Assembly: GCF_002797495.1 (NCBI RefSeq)
Contig: NZ_PGEZ01000001.1
Coordinates: 868,001 to 932,000, forward strand
From: Mumia flava
Lineage (GTDB): Bacteria; Actinomycetota; Actinomycetes; Propionibacteriales; Nocardioidaceae
DNA length: 64,000 nucleotides
Direction of reading: 5' to 3'
Program-made: the position numbers and the translations under genes
The notes under the pieces: model-generated
Databases searched by the model: none
The model's input: only the letters and a program-made list of their open reading frames with translations
What the model was told of the DNA's origin: nothing
In this document: one piece after another, positions 41,748-50,606 of the stretch
How positions within the stretch are numbered: the first letter of the stretch is position 1
Layout: each line of letters begins with the position of its first letter

Positions 41748-42686
41748 TCAGTGCGGGTCGGGGACGACGCGGGTGCCGACGTCGGAGAGGACGGCGGACT
41801 CGATGTGCGCGAGCGACGTGATGACACCGGTGCGTCCTCTGTGCTCGGCGAACCGCGCGACCGCCTCGACCTTCGGGCCCATCGAGCCCGCCCCGAACGC
41901 ACCGTCGGCCGCGAGGTCCCGTACCTCCTTGACCGTGACCTCGCCCAGCGGGCGCGCCTGGGGCGTGCCGAAGCCGACGACGGCCGCCTCGACGTCGGTG
42001 GCGATCACGAGCAGGTCGGCCTCGGTCTGCACGGCGAGCAGGGACGCCGTCAGGTCCTTGTCGATGACGGCCTCGACCCCGACGTACGCATCGCCGTCGC
42101 GCACGGTCGGGATCCCGCCGCCGCCGGCGCAGACGACGGTGTGACCGCCGGAGACCAGCGTGTGGATCGTGGCGGCCTCGAGGATCTGGCGGGGCTCCGG
42201 CGACGGGACCACGCGACGCCAGCGGGAGTCGGAGACCTCGACCCAGTGCTGGCCGTGGGCGCGCATCGCCTCGGCGTCGGCCGCGGACGCGTACCGCCCG
42301 ATCGGCTTGGACGGGCGCAGGAACCCCGGGTCGTCGCGGTCGACGACGGTGCGCGACACGATCGCGGCGGTGAGCGGCTCGCGCCCGCGCCGGCGCAGCT
42401 CGTCGTCCAGGGCGTTCATCATGAGCGCCCCGATCGTGGCCTGCGTCTGCGCGACGCACCAGTCCAGCGGGACAGGCGGGACGACGTCGGCGGCGAGCTC
42501 GTTCTTGAGCAGCAGGTTGCCGACCTGGGGACCGTTGCCGTGGGTCAGGACCACCTCGTGTCCGGCCTCGACCAGATCCGCGACCGCGCGCATCGCGACG
42601 ACGACGGCCGCCCGCTGGTCGGCCGGTCGGGCCGATCCGTCGGGCGAGGTCATGGCGTTGCCACCGAGGGCGATCACGACTCGCAT
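41748..42686 (-). CDS. arcC: carbamate kinase
   Basis: 312-residue carbamate kinase. VIALGGNAM near the N-terminus, [22 protein letters not shown] and [12 protein letters not shown] are amino-acid-kinase/ArcC signatures, with [12 protein letters not shown] near the C-terminus. It makes ATP plus carbamate from carbamoyl phosphate and ADP. There is no arginine deiminase or ornithine carbamoyltransferase here; instead it stands beside the barbiturase-like gene and in the same island as fdrA/DUF1116/DUF2877, which suggests degradation of ureido compounds. ATG at 42686 has TAGATT 6 nt upstream. Confidence 0.92.
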   Translation of the reverse strand: MRVVIALGGNAMTSPDGSARPADQRAAVVVAMRAVADLVEAGHEVVLTHGNGPQVGNLLLKNELAADVVPPVPLDWCVAQTQATIGALMMNALDDELRRRGREPLTAAIVSRTVVDRDDPGFLRPSKPIGRYASAADAEAMRAHGQHWVEVSDSRWRRVVPSPEPRQILEAATIHTLVSGGHTVVCAGGGGIPTVRDGDAYVGVEAVIDKDLTASLLAVQTEADLLVIATDVEAAVVGFGTPQARPLGEVTVKEVRDLAADGAFGAGSMGPKVEAVARFAEHRGRTGVITSLAHIESAVLSDVGTRVVPDPH

Positions 42687-42692
42687 GGGACG

Positions 42693-42698
42693 AATCTA
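42693..42698 (-). promoter_or_regulatory. -10 box, leaderless promoter of arcC
   Basis: TAGATT on the minus strand, 6 nt before the ATG at 42686; closest match to TATAAT among the leaderless genes here. Confidence 0.55.
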
Positions 42699-42796
42699 TG
42701 AGCCGGGACCCCCACGACGCATGGGCGAACATCGCCAACTCGCCTGCCAGGCGTCGTCAGACATTGCCGAGGGCTCGGTGTGGGGCGGCGGGTGGA

Positions 42797-43105
42797 TCAG
42801 CCCGCCGGCTCGTCGTCGAGCGCGAAGTCCAGGTGCGCGACGCCGTTCTCGAGGCTCACGACGCTCACCGTCATCGAGAACGTCTCGTCGCTGCCGTTCG
42901 GGTCCTTGAGCGTGCACTGCATCGTCGCGCCCTCGTGCGAGCGCAGGTCGCCGGGGCAGTCCACGATCGGGTCCAGACCGATCTGCTTGCCGACCTCGAC
43001 CGACGCCTTCTTCTCGACCGCCTTCTCCGGCATCGGCGCGCTGCCGCAGCCCGCGAGCAGCACCAGCGCCACAGGCACGGCGAGGAGGACGCGGGCACGG
43101 AGCAT
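42797..43105 (-). CDS. DUF4333 lipoprotein
   Basis: 102-residue lipoprotein. Signal peptide LRARVLLAVPVALVLLAGC ends in an LAGC lipobox, so the mature chain is lipid-anchored outside the membrane. The following ~75 residues look like a DUF4333 domain (EKAVEKKASVEVGKQIG, DCPGDLRSHEGATMQCTL) with a Cys pair likely disulfide-bonded. ATG at 43105 has TACCAT 6 nt upstream. Unlikely to belong to the catabolic pathway. Confidence 0.85.
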   Translation of the reverse strand: MLRARVLLAVPVALVLLAGCGSAPMPEKAVEKKASVEVGKQIGLDPIVDCPGDLRSHEGATMQCTLKDPNGSDETFSMTVSVVSLENGVAHLDFALDDEPAG

Positions 43106-43111
43106 GCGGAC

Positions 43112-43117
43112 ATGGTA
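43112..43117 (-). promoter_or_regulatory. -10 box, leaderless promoter of DUF4333 lipoprotein
   Basis: TACCAT on the minus strand, 6 nt before the ATG at 43105. Confidence 0.5.
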
Positions 43118-43180
43118 CGGAGGGTGCCGCCGCGTGGGAACGCCCACCACCCCCTTTCCCGAGTCGCAGGCGACTCGCCG

Positions 43181-43966
43181 TCAGGGGAGGTCGCGGCGGA
43201 GGGCGTCCTCGACGGAGGTCGGGCGCCGCCCGAGCAGCGCGTGCAGCGGCTGCGAGCCGGTCGGGAGGCCGTACGCGTCGTAGTACGCGAACATCGCCCG
43301 CAGCCAGTCCCGCTCCCGCTTCTCGAGCGCGGCCCCGGCGTCGCGCGCCCAGCGCCGCGGGTCCAGCCGCCGCGCCTCCACGGTCCGGCCCAGCACCCGC
43401 GACGCCGCCTGCGCCACGTCGGCGACGCTCACCAGTCCCGGCCCGCCCAGCTCGTACGTCGCGCCCTCGTGCCCGGAGTCGGACAGCACCACCGCGGCCG
43501 CCTCCCCCACGTCGGCGAGGTCGACCAGCCCGAACGGCCGGTCCACGTCGTACGGCACCACCAACGAGTCGCCGGCGAGCAGCGGTGGGATCAGGTTCTG
43601 GACGTACGCGCAGGGCTGCAGGATCGTCCAGACCAGGCCGCTGCGCCGGACCAGGTCCTCGCTGACCGCCTTGCCCACGTGGTGCGGCATCGACGGGGCG
43701 TACGGCGACGCGACCGAGTGGTACACGACCCGCTCGACCCCGGCCGTACGCATCGCGTCGAGCATCCCGGTCACGTACGCGGGCTCGTCGGCGAGGAGGT
43801 TCGGGGCGATCAGGTACACGGCGTCGCACCCGTCGAACGCGGCGGCCGGGTCGGCCAGCTCGCGCCGCCCCAGCGGTCGGGCGGCGGCACCCCAGCGCTC
43901 GAGGCCGTCGCGGACGGCGGCACCGGTCTTGCCGGTGCCGCCGACCACCGCGACGGACCGGCTCAC
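43181..43966 (-). CDS. NmrA-like NAD(P)-binding protein
   Basis: 261-residue atypical SDR of the NmrA/NAD(P)-binding family. VAVVGGTGKTGAAV is the dinucleotide loop; VERVVYHSVASPYAPSMPHH and WTILQPCAYVQNLIP are family-like. These proteins are redox sensors or quinone/isoflavone-type reductases; activity here is unknown. GTG at 43966 overlaps the hyuB stop (GTGA), making it the third gene of the hyuA-hyuB operon. Confidence 0.85.
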   Translation of the reverse strand: MSRSVAVVGGTGKTGAAVRDGLERWGAAARPLGRRELADPAAAFDGCDAVYLIAPNLLADEPAYVTGMLDAMRTAGVERVVYHSVASPYAPSMPHHVGKAVSEDLVRRSGLVWTILQPCAYVQNLIPPLLAGDSLVVPYDVDRPFGLVDLADVGEAAAVVLSDSGHEGATYELGGPGLVSVADVAQAASRVLGRTVEARRLDPRRWARDAGAALEKRERDWLRAMFAYYDAYGLPTGSQPLHALLGRRPTSVEDALRRDLP

Positions 43967-45942
43967 CGCCAGTCCACCCCCGCTGCCGCGGCGCCGTCCG
44001 CGAGCCGGGCGTACCCGGGCCCGCGATCGAAGAACGCCTCGTCGGCACCCGGTGCCATCGAGGCGCGGAGCTCGCGAGTCGCCTCCGCGTCGTACGCGAG
44101 GTCGCCGCCGGCGACGCTGCCGGTCAGCACCACGCCGTAGTCGTCGCGGGCGCCGTCGAACGACACCTTGTCCCAGACCACGTCGCGGACGACGAGCTCG
44201 GGATCACGCTCGCGCGGGTCACCCCAGCCGCCTCCGCCGGTCGTACGGATCCGGATCGTCTCGCCTGCCTTCACCGGCTCGTCGTCGGCGAGGGCGTCGA
44301 CCTCGCGCTCGTTCGGACCACCCGCATCGATGACGACCTCGAACGGCCGCCCGGCCTTGCCGCCCTTGACGCCCCAGCACGCCAGGATCGAGCGGTCGGC
44401 GATCGACATGAAGTGCGCGTCGACGAGCATCCGGATGTGCTTCTCGTACCCGAGGCCGCCCCGAAACTTCCCCGGCCCGCCCGAGTCACGCGCCAACCGC
44501 AGGCTCTCCACCACGAACGGGAAGCGCGACTCGGTGAACTCCGTCGGCAGGTTCCGCGAGTCCGGCACGACGTGGATCGTGTCCTCGCCGTCGGCGTACG
44601 AGCGCCCGCCGGAGCCGCCGCCGAGGACCTCGCGCATGAGGTACGAGCGGCCCTGCAGGTCCGTCCCGTACACGCCGGTGTAGCGGATCGTCTCCTGGTC
44701 GGCCGGCATCTCGCCGTCGACCGCCTTCGCCAGCACGCCGGCGAGGACGCCGAGGAGCCGCAGGATCACGAACGTACGGGCGTTCGTGGGTGCGGGGAAC
44801 TCGGGCGTGAGCAGCGTCCCCTTCTCCGGGAAGCGCATCTCGATCAGCGGCACGACGCCCTCGTTGACGTCCAGCTCGGCCATCCGCTCCGGGGTGTCGG
44901 CGAGGTTGCGCAGGATCGGCGCGAGCCACTTCTTCAGGAACACGCCGTCGGAGTAGTCGCCGCAGTGGTTGATCGGCCCCTTGGCCTGCGCCGACGTGCC
45001 CGCGAAGTCGAGCACGAGCCGCTCGCCCTCCGGATCGTCGGTCGGTGTGCGGGTCAGCGTGATCCGCTGCGTGTGCAGCATCGGGTCGTCGACGCCGTCG
45101 TGCTCGGCGTAGTCCTCCCACACCCAGGTGCCGACCGGGATCTTCGCGAGGATCTCGCGCCGGTACGTCTCGGTGGTGCGGTCGATGATCGCGTCGAAGC
45201 ACGCCTCGACGGTCTCCAGCCCGTACCGGTCGAAGAGCTCGCCGAGCCGCCGAGCCCCCATCAGGCAGGCGGAGCACTCGGCGTCGAGGTCCGCGGCGAG
45301 CGACTCGGGCATCCGTGAGTTGCGGGTCATGATCGCGAGCGCCGAGCGGTTCGGTACGCCGGCGTCCCACAGCTTGATCGGGGGCACCATCAGCCCCTCC
45401 TCGTACACGCTCGTCGCGTGGCTCGGCATCGAGCCCGGCACGGCGCCGCCGATGTCGTCGTGATGCCCGAACGCCTGCACGAACGCAACCACACGCGGGC
45501 CGGAGCCGTCGTCGTGGAAGACGGGCACGGTGACGCACAGGTCGGGCAGGTGGCCGATGCCGCCCTCCGACGCGTACACGTCGTTGTGGAAGAACACGTC
45601 GCCCGGCTTCATCTCGTCGAGCGGGAAGTCCCGGGCGACGGGGTGCACGAGCGCGGAGTACGAGCGCCCGGTCAGCTTGCGCAGCAGGCGGTCGTGGATC
45701 CCGGCGCGGAAGTCGTGCGCGTCGCGGATCATCGGCGAGCGCGAGGTCCGCGCGATCGCGGTCTCGACCTCCTGCTCGACCGACGCGAGGCTCCCCTGGA
45801 CGATCTCGACCAGCACCGGGTCGGCGCTGCGACCGGCGTCGTCGGTCAGCGTGCCGAACGGGAACTCGGTCGGGGCGCGGCGCGACCCGGTCTCCGGCGG
45901 CGTGCCGGGGGCGATGGTGGTGCCAGCGGTGGTCTCGCTCAT
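43963..45942 (-). CDS. hyuB: hydantoinase B / oxoprolinase family subunit
   Basis: 659-residue HyuB-type subunit. Characteristic stretches: PVLVEIVQGSLASVEQEVE, DFPLDEMKPGDVFFHNDVY, GHHDDIGGAVPGSMP, VLDFAGTSAQAKGPINHC and TTGGGGWGDPRERDPELV. With HyuA it would form an ATP-dependent complex that opens cyclic amides (N-methylhydantoin, 5-oxoproline) or carboxylates ketones. ATG at 45942 follows GAGGAGAACGCCCG and overlaps the hyuA stop (ATGA). Confidence 0.9.
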   Translation of the reverse strand: MSETTAGTTIAPGTPPETGSRRAPTEFPFGTLTDDAGRSADPVLVEIVQGSLASVEQEVETAIARTSRSPMIRDAHDFRAGIHDRLLRKLTGRSYSALVHPVARDFPLDEMKPGDVFFHNDVYASEGGIGHLPDLCVTVPVFHDDGSGPRVVAFVQAFGHHDDIGGAVPGSMPSHATSVYEEGLMVPPIKLWDAGVPNRSALAIMTRNSRMPESLAADLDAECSACLMGARRLGELFDRYGLETVEACFDAIIDRTTETYRREILAKIPVGTWVWEDYAEHDGVDDPMLHTQRITLTRTPTDDPEGERLVLDFAGTSAQAKGPINHCGDYSDGVFLKKWLAPILRNLADTPERMAELDVNEGVVPLIEMRFPEKGTLLTPEFPAPTNARTFVILRLLGVLAGVLAKAVDGEMPADQETIRYTGVYGTDLQGRSYLMREVLGGGSGGRSYADGEDTIHVVPDSRNLPTEFTESRFPFVVESLRLARDSGGPGKFRGGLGYEKHIRMLVDAHFMSIADRSILACWGVKGGKAGRPFEVVIDAGGPNEREVDALADDEPVKAGETIRIRTTGGGGWGDPRERDPELVVRDVVWDKVSFDGARDDYGVVLTGSVAGGDLAYDAEATRELRASMAPGADEAFFDRGPGYARLADGAAAAGVDWR

Positions 45943-48062
45943 CGGGCGTTCTCCTCTCGCGTCACGACGACGTTGGCGTACGGGTCGATTCGGGCGACGA
46001 ACCCGGGGTGCAGCGGGATCGTGGAGCCGAACTCCTCGATCACCGCGGGGCCGAAGACCCGCTGGCCCGGGCGCAGCGCGGCGCGGTCGTAGATCGGGGT
46101 GTCGACGTAGCCGGTCTCGGCGTCGAAGCACACCGGCCGGCTGGTCCGCGGCTCGGGCGAGCCGGGCTCGTCGACCACCTCGTGGCGACGGATCTCGGGT
46201 CGCTGGATCGGCCCGATCCCGGACACCCGCAGGTTGACCCACTCGACCTGCTGCGACGGGTCGCCGGCGAAGTCGTACCCGTACAGCGCGCGGTGCTCGG
46301 CGTGGAACGCGTCGGCGACGGACGCGAGCGCGGCGTCGTCGAGCGACCCGTCCGGCATCGGCACCCGCACCTCGAACGCCTGGCCGAAGTAGCGCAGGTC
46401 CGCGGTGCGGGCGAAACGCTGCTCGCCGGCACCGAAGCCCTCCGCCGCCAGCGCCTCGGCGGCCTGCGCGGTAAGCCGGTCCACGATCCCGGCCACCTCG
46501 TCGGCGTCGAGCTCGTCGGCCAGCCGGACCGCGGTCTGGACGTAGTCGTTCTTCACGTCGACCGTGAGCAGGCCGAACGCGGAGACGTTGCCCGGGTTGG
46601 GCGGGACCAGGACGGTCGGGATGTCGAGCACGTCCATCAGGCGGCACAGCAGCAGCGAGCCCGAGCCGCCGAACGTCGTCAGCGCGAAGTCACGGACGTC
46701 CAGGCCGCGCTTGACGGTGATCTGGCGCAGCGCGTTCGCCTGGTTCCAGGCGGAGATCTCGAGCACGCCGGTCGCGGCCTGCTCCAGGCTGATGCCGAGC
46801 TTCGCGGAGAGGTCGGTCAGCCCCGTACGGGCGGCCTCGACGTCGAGCCCGATCTCGCCCCCGAGCAGGTGCGGGGGGATCCGGCCGAGGACGACGTGCG
46901 CGTCGGTGATCGTGACGTCCGTGCCGCCCTTCGCGTAGCAGAGCGGGCCCGGATCGGCGCCGGCCGAGGCCGGTCCGACCTTGAGGGTGCCCTCGGGCGA
47001 GAGCCACGCGATCGAACCGCCGCCGGCGCCGACCGTGACGACGTCGATCATCGGGATCTTGCTCGGGAACACCCCGACGCTGCCCTCGGTGGTCAGCGTC
47101 GGCTCACCGTCGATCACGACCGAGACGTCGGTCGACGTGCCGCCGCCGTCGCAGGTCAGGACGCGGTCGAAGCCCGCGACCTTCGCGATCAGCGCGGCGC
47201 CGAGCGCACCGGCGGCCGGACCGGACAGCACGGTGGTGATCGGCTGGTGGACCACCTCGTCGGCGCTGAGCACGCCGCCGTTGGACTTCATCACGTAGAA
47301 CGGCACCGTTCCGCGGGTCGCGCCGGCAGCGTCCGTCCCGTGGGTGTACGTGGCGAGCCGGTCGGCGATCCGGCGGACGTACGCCGAGACCTTCGGCTTC
47401 ACCGCGGCGTCGACCAGCGTCGTCATCGAGCGCTCGTACTCGCGGTACTCGCGCAGCACCTGCGAGGAGATCGAGACGATCGCGTCCGGGTGCTCCTCCG
47501 CGATCACCGCGCGCATCGCCTCCTCGTGCGCGTCGTTGGCGTAGGCGTGCAGGAAGCAGACGCCGATCGTGTCGATCCCGGCGTCACGGAACCAGCGCGC
47601 GACCGTACGGGCCCCTTCGACGTCGAACGGGCGGATCTCCTCCCCGGTCCAGTCGAGTCGCCCCTCGACGCCCAGGACGTGCTCGCGCGACACGATCCGG
47701 TCCGGCTTCACCCAGAAGTACGAGTTGCCGTACCCGTCCGGCACGGACTGCCGAGCGATCTCGAGCACCGCCTCGTACCCGGCGTTGGTGATGAAGCCGA
47801 GCCGCTCCACCTTGCCCTCGAGGAGCTGGTTGGTCGCGACGGTCGTGCCGTGCGAGACGGCGGTGATCGCGTCGCCGGACCCGGCCGGGAGCCCGGCCTG
47901 ACCGAGCACCTTGTCGATCCCGGCGAGGAAGCCCTCGGCAGGATCGGACGGGGTCGACGGGGTCTTGGTCGTGACGAGCTCACCGGTCTGCTCGTCGAAG
48001 GCGACGACGTCGGTGAACGTGCCGCCGGTGTCGATGCCGATGCGGAAGCGCCGCTGCGTCAT
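45939..48062 (-). CDS. hyuA: hydantoinase A / oxoprolinase family subunit
   Basis: 707-residue HyuA-type ATPase subunit with actin-like fold. RIGIDTGGTFTDVVAFDEQTG at the N-terminus, AVSHGTTVATNQLLEGK, TCDGGGTSTDVSVV and VGAGGGSIAWL are the phosphate/ATP loops. The substrate is not decided by sequence: N-methylhydantoinase, 5-oxoprolinase and acetone/acetophenone carboxylase share the fold. The neighbouring pyrimidine-type genes favour a cyclic ureide (inference). ATG at 48062 follows GAGGGAGACC. Confidence 0.9.
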   Translation of the reverse strand: MTQRRFRIGIDTGGTFTDVVAFDEQTGELVTTKTPSTPSDPAEGFLAGIDKVLGQAGLPAGSGDAITAVSHGTTVATNQLLEGKVERLGFITNAGYEAVLEIARQSVPDGYGNSYFWVKPDRIVSREHVLGVEGRLDWTGEEIRPFDVEGARTVARWFRDAGIDTIGVCFLHAYANDAHEEAMRAVIAEEHPDAIVSISSQVLREYREYERSMTTLVDAAVKPKVSAYVRRIADRLATYTHGTDAAGATRGTVPFYVMKSNGGVLSADEVVHQPITTVLSGPAAGALGAALIAKVAGFDRVLTCDGGGTSTDVSVVIDGEPTLTTEGSVGVFPSKIPMIDVVTVGAGGGSIAWLSPEGTLKVGPASAGADPGPLCYAKGGTDVTITDAHVVLGRIPPHLLGGEIGLDVEAARTGLTDLSAKLGISLEQAATGVLEISAWNQANALRQITVKRGLDVRDFALTTFGGSGSLLLCRLMDVLDIPTVLVPPNPGNVSAFGLLTVDVKNDYVQTAVRLADELDADEVAGIVDRLTAQAAEALAAEGFGAGEQRFARTADLRYFGQAFEVRVPMPDGSLDDAALASVADAFHAEHRALYGYDFAGDPSQQVEWVNLRVSGIGPIQRPEIRRHEVVDEPGSPEPRTSRPVCFDAETGYVDTPIYDRAALRPGQRVFGPAVIEEFGSTIPLHPGFVARIDPYANVVVTREENAR

Positions 48063-48367
48063 GGTCTCCCTCGTGGTTCCTCGCGTGGGACCCGCCGGGC
48101 AGGTCTGCGTACCCCACGATTCCAGCGCACCTCGTAGGGGTCCGGCACGGCGAACCTCGCCGGAGGTTGCCCCGATCTGATGGCAGAAGATGACAGCGGG
48201 CCCGCTGTGGCGCGGACGGCACTGGCGGGTGTTGACGTCGTTCTGCCTTCAGTCACCCTCGTGCGTCGACAGGCACCGGGGCCACTGTTGAACCCGGATT
48301 CAGGTTCGGATAGCGTGCGCGACGAGACCCACGTCACACCCTTGCCTCCACCCTCCGAGGAGTCCCC
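48063..48367. other. 305-bp divergent promoter region between hyuA and acyl-CoA synthetase
   Basis: No gene supported. It contains the well-formed plus-strand promoter at 48288-48316 with an inverted repeat in its spacer; no minus-strand promoter for hyuA is obvious. Confidence 0.6.
48288..48316 (+). promoter_or_regulatory. promoter and candidate operator of acyl-CoA synthetase-TetR operon
   Basis: -35 TTGAAC (48288-48293), 17-bp spacer, -10 TAGCGT (48311-48316). GAACC (48290-48294) and GGTTC (48303-48307) form an inverted repeat covering the -35 and spacer, a position suited to repression by the TetR protein encoded downstream. Confidence 0.65.
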
Positions 48368-49891
48368 GTGAGCAACGTCGCCGATGCCGTCTTCTCCCAC
48401 GCCGCCGGCGAGCCCGAGCGCGTCGCCGTCCGGGCCGACGGCCGCGAGGTCACGTTCGGCCGGCTGCGCGACGCCGTCGGCGCGTTCGCCCGCGAGGTCC
48501 GCGACACCGGGATCGCTCCGGGCGACCGGGTCCTGCTGGTCGCGCCGACGATCCCCGAGTTCGTCGCCGCCTACTACGGCCTGCACGCCGCCGGCGCCAC
48601 GCTGATCACGATGAACGTCATGGCGACCGCGCCCGAGATGGGCTACGTCCTCGAGGACGCCGACGCCTCGCTCGTCGTCGCGTGGCAGGGCAACGCCGAC
48701 GCCGCCCGTACGGCCGCGACCGCGGCCGGGCTGCCGTTCCGCAGCCTCGCGCCGCTCGACGAGTGGGATCTCTCCGACCCGATCGAGGCGCCGGTCGACC
48801 GCGACCCGTCGGACACGGCGCTGATCATCTACACGTCCGGGACCACCGGCCGGCCCAAGGGCGCCGCGCTCGCCGTGTCCGCGGTGGCGGCGATCGTGGA
48901 CGCTGCGGAGCACGTCCTGGAGTTCAGCGAGGAGGACCGGACCGGCACCGGCCTGCCGCTGTTCCACGTGTTCGGCCAGATCATGGTCATGCACCTGGCG
49001 ATCTCGTTCGGCACCGCGGTCTCGCTGCTGCACCCGTTCGACCCGCGCAGGATGGTCGAGATGATCCGCGACGACGAGCTCACCGTCGTCTCCGGCGTCC
49101 CGACGATGTGGGTCGCGATGCTGCACGCCGCAGGCGACGCGACGCCCGAGGACTTCGCCCGGCTGCGGCTCGCGTCGTCGGGCGGCGCGTCGCTCCCGGT
49201 CGAGGTGATCCGCGCGTTCGAGGAGAGGTTCGGCACGAGGATCCGCGAGGGCTACGGGCTGTCCGAGACCTGCGGGTGGGCGACGTTCGCGCCGCTCGAC
49301 GTCGAACCGAAGATCGGCGCGGTCGGCCGCGCGGTCCACGGCGTCGACATCGAGATCCGCGACCTGGACGGCACGGTCGTCCCGACCGGCGAGGTCGGCG
49401 AGGTGTGGATCCGCGGCCCGATCGTGATGACCGGCTACTGGAACCGCCCCGACGCCACCGCCGAGGCGATCCAGGACGGCTGGTTCCGGACCGGCGACCT
49501 CGGCACGCTCGACGAGGACGGCGACCTGCGGATCGTCGACCGGCTCAAGGACCTGATCATCCGGGGCGGCTACAACGTCTACCCGAGCGAGGTCGAAGAG
49601 GTGCTCTACACCCACCCCGACATCGTCGATGCGGCCGTCGTCGGCGTCCCGGACCCGACGTACGGCGAGGAGATCGGCGCTGTGATCGTGCTGCGCGAGG
49701 GCGCCGAGCTCGACGTCGCCACGCTGCGGTCCTGGGCGAAGGAGCGACTGAGCGCGTACAAGGTGCCCCACCTCGTGCAGTTCGCCGACGCGCTGCCGAA
49801 GGGGCCGTCGGGCAAGATCCTCAAGCGCGCGATCGACCGTGAGGGGCTGGGTGCCCCCGCGGCTCAGGCCTCCGCGGACACCGGCCGGTGA
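48368..49891 (+). CDS. AMP-forming acyl-CoA synthetase
   Basis: 507-residue adenylate-forming ligase. AMP-binding signature IIYTSGTTGRPKGAAL near residue 155, GYGLSETCGW, GDLGTLDEDGDLRIVDR and the catalytic-lysine motif PKGPSGKILKR near the C-terminus. It activates a carboxylic acid as acyl-AMP and transfers it to CoA; chain length is not evident. GTG at 48368 follows GAGGAGTCCCC. The TetR gene overlaps its stop (GTGA). Confidence 0.92.
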   Translation: MSNVADAVFSHAAGEPERVAVRADGREVTFGRLRDAVGAFAREVRDTGIAPGDRVLLVAPTIPEFVAAYYGLHAAGATLITMNVMATAPEMGYVLEDADASLVVAWQGNADAARTAATAAGLPFRSLAPLDEWDLSDPIEAPVDRDPSDTALIIYTSGTTGRPKGAALAVSAVAAIVDAAEHVLEFSEEDRTGTGLPLFHVFGQIMVMHLAISFGTAVSLLHPFDPRRMVEMIRDDELTVVSGVPTMWVAMLHAAGDATPEDFARLRLASSGGASLPVEVIRAFEERFGTRIREGYGLSETCGWATFAPLDVEPKIGAVGRAVHGVDIEIRDLDGTVVPTGEVGEVWIRGPIVMTGYWNRPDATAEAIQDGWFRTGDLGTLDEDGDLRIVDRLKDLIIRGGYNVYPSEVEEVLYTHPDIVDAAVVGVPDPTYGEEIGAVIVLREGAELDVATLRSWAKERLSAYKVPHLVQFADALPKGPSGKILKRAIDREGLGAPAAQASADTGR

Positions 49892-50550
49892 GCCCGCAGG
49901 CCCCCGTACGGGCGGGCTCGTCGCCGAGCGCACCGGCGACCGCCCGGGGCGTACGGACCCGCGCCGCGCTCGTCGCCGCCGCGCGCACCGTCTTCGAGCG
50001 CGACGGGTTCACCGACGCCAAGGTGACCGACATCGCCGCCGAGGCCGGGTGCGCGACCGGCTCCTTCTACACCTACTTCGCATCGAAGGAGGAGGCGCTC
50101 TCGGTCGTGCTGTACGAGGCCCAGCGCGAGGTGCTCGATCCGGCCGCGAACCCGCCGACGAACGACGAGGACCCGTGGGACGCGATCACGGCGAGCCACC
50201 GCGCGTACTTCGCGTCCTACCGCCGCAACGCCCGCCTCATGCTGCTGATGGAGCAGGTGGCGGCGATCGACCCGGAGTTCCGCGAGATCCGCCGGCGGTT
50301 CGGGCACACGTACGCCGAACGCACTGCCCGCACGATCGCCGAGCTCCAGGACCGCGGCCTCGCCGACCCCGAGCTCGACCCCTTCCTCGCCGCGAGGGCG
50401 CTGCGGGCGATGGTGACCCGCACGGCGTACTACGCCTACGCGCTCGGCGACACCGTCGGTCTCGACGACGACGCCGACCTCGAGGCCCTCGTCCGCACCA
50501 CGACCCGGCTGTGGCGCAACGCCCTCCAGCCCACCCCGTACGACCGGTAG
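49888..50550 (+). CDS. TetR-family regulator of the acyl-CoA synthetase operon
   Basis: 220-residue TetR regulator. HTH at about residues 25-65 (RTRAALVAAARTVFERDGF, IAAEAGCATGSFYTYFASKE). GTG at 49888 overlaps the upstream stop (GTGA). Candidate operator: the inverted repeat GAACC-N8-GGTTC in the promoter at 48288-48316. An acyl-CoA effector would be typical but is not shown. Confidence 0.9.
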   Translation: MSPQAPVRAGSSPSAPATARGVRTRAALVAAARTVFERDGFTDAKVTDIAAEAGCATGSFYTYFASKEEALSVVLYEAQREVLDPAANPPTNDEDPWDAITASHRAYFASYRRNARLMLLMEQVAAIDPEFREIRRRFGHTYAERTARTIAELQDRGLADPELDPFLAARALRAMVTRTAYYAYALGDTVGLDDDADLEALVRTTTRLWRNALQPTPYDR

Positions 50551-50562
50551 CCCACCCCGGCC

Positions 50563-50581
50563 GGTCGAGCCTGTCGAGACC
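50563..50581. repeat. interspersed 19-bp repeat copy
   Basis: GGTCGAGCCTGTCGAGACC, exact reverse complement of 28857-28875. It sits 12 bp after the TetR stop and before the next ribosome site. Confidence 0.8.
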
Positions 50582-50606
50582 GGCACCCGCACCCGAAGGA
50601 GACACG

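Noticed and set aside
48059-49933. 624-codon minus-strand open frame opposite the acyl-CoA synthetase
   Set aside because: No domain; the plus strand carries every AMP-ligase motif and a promoter with ribosome site.
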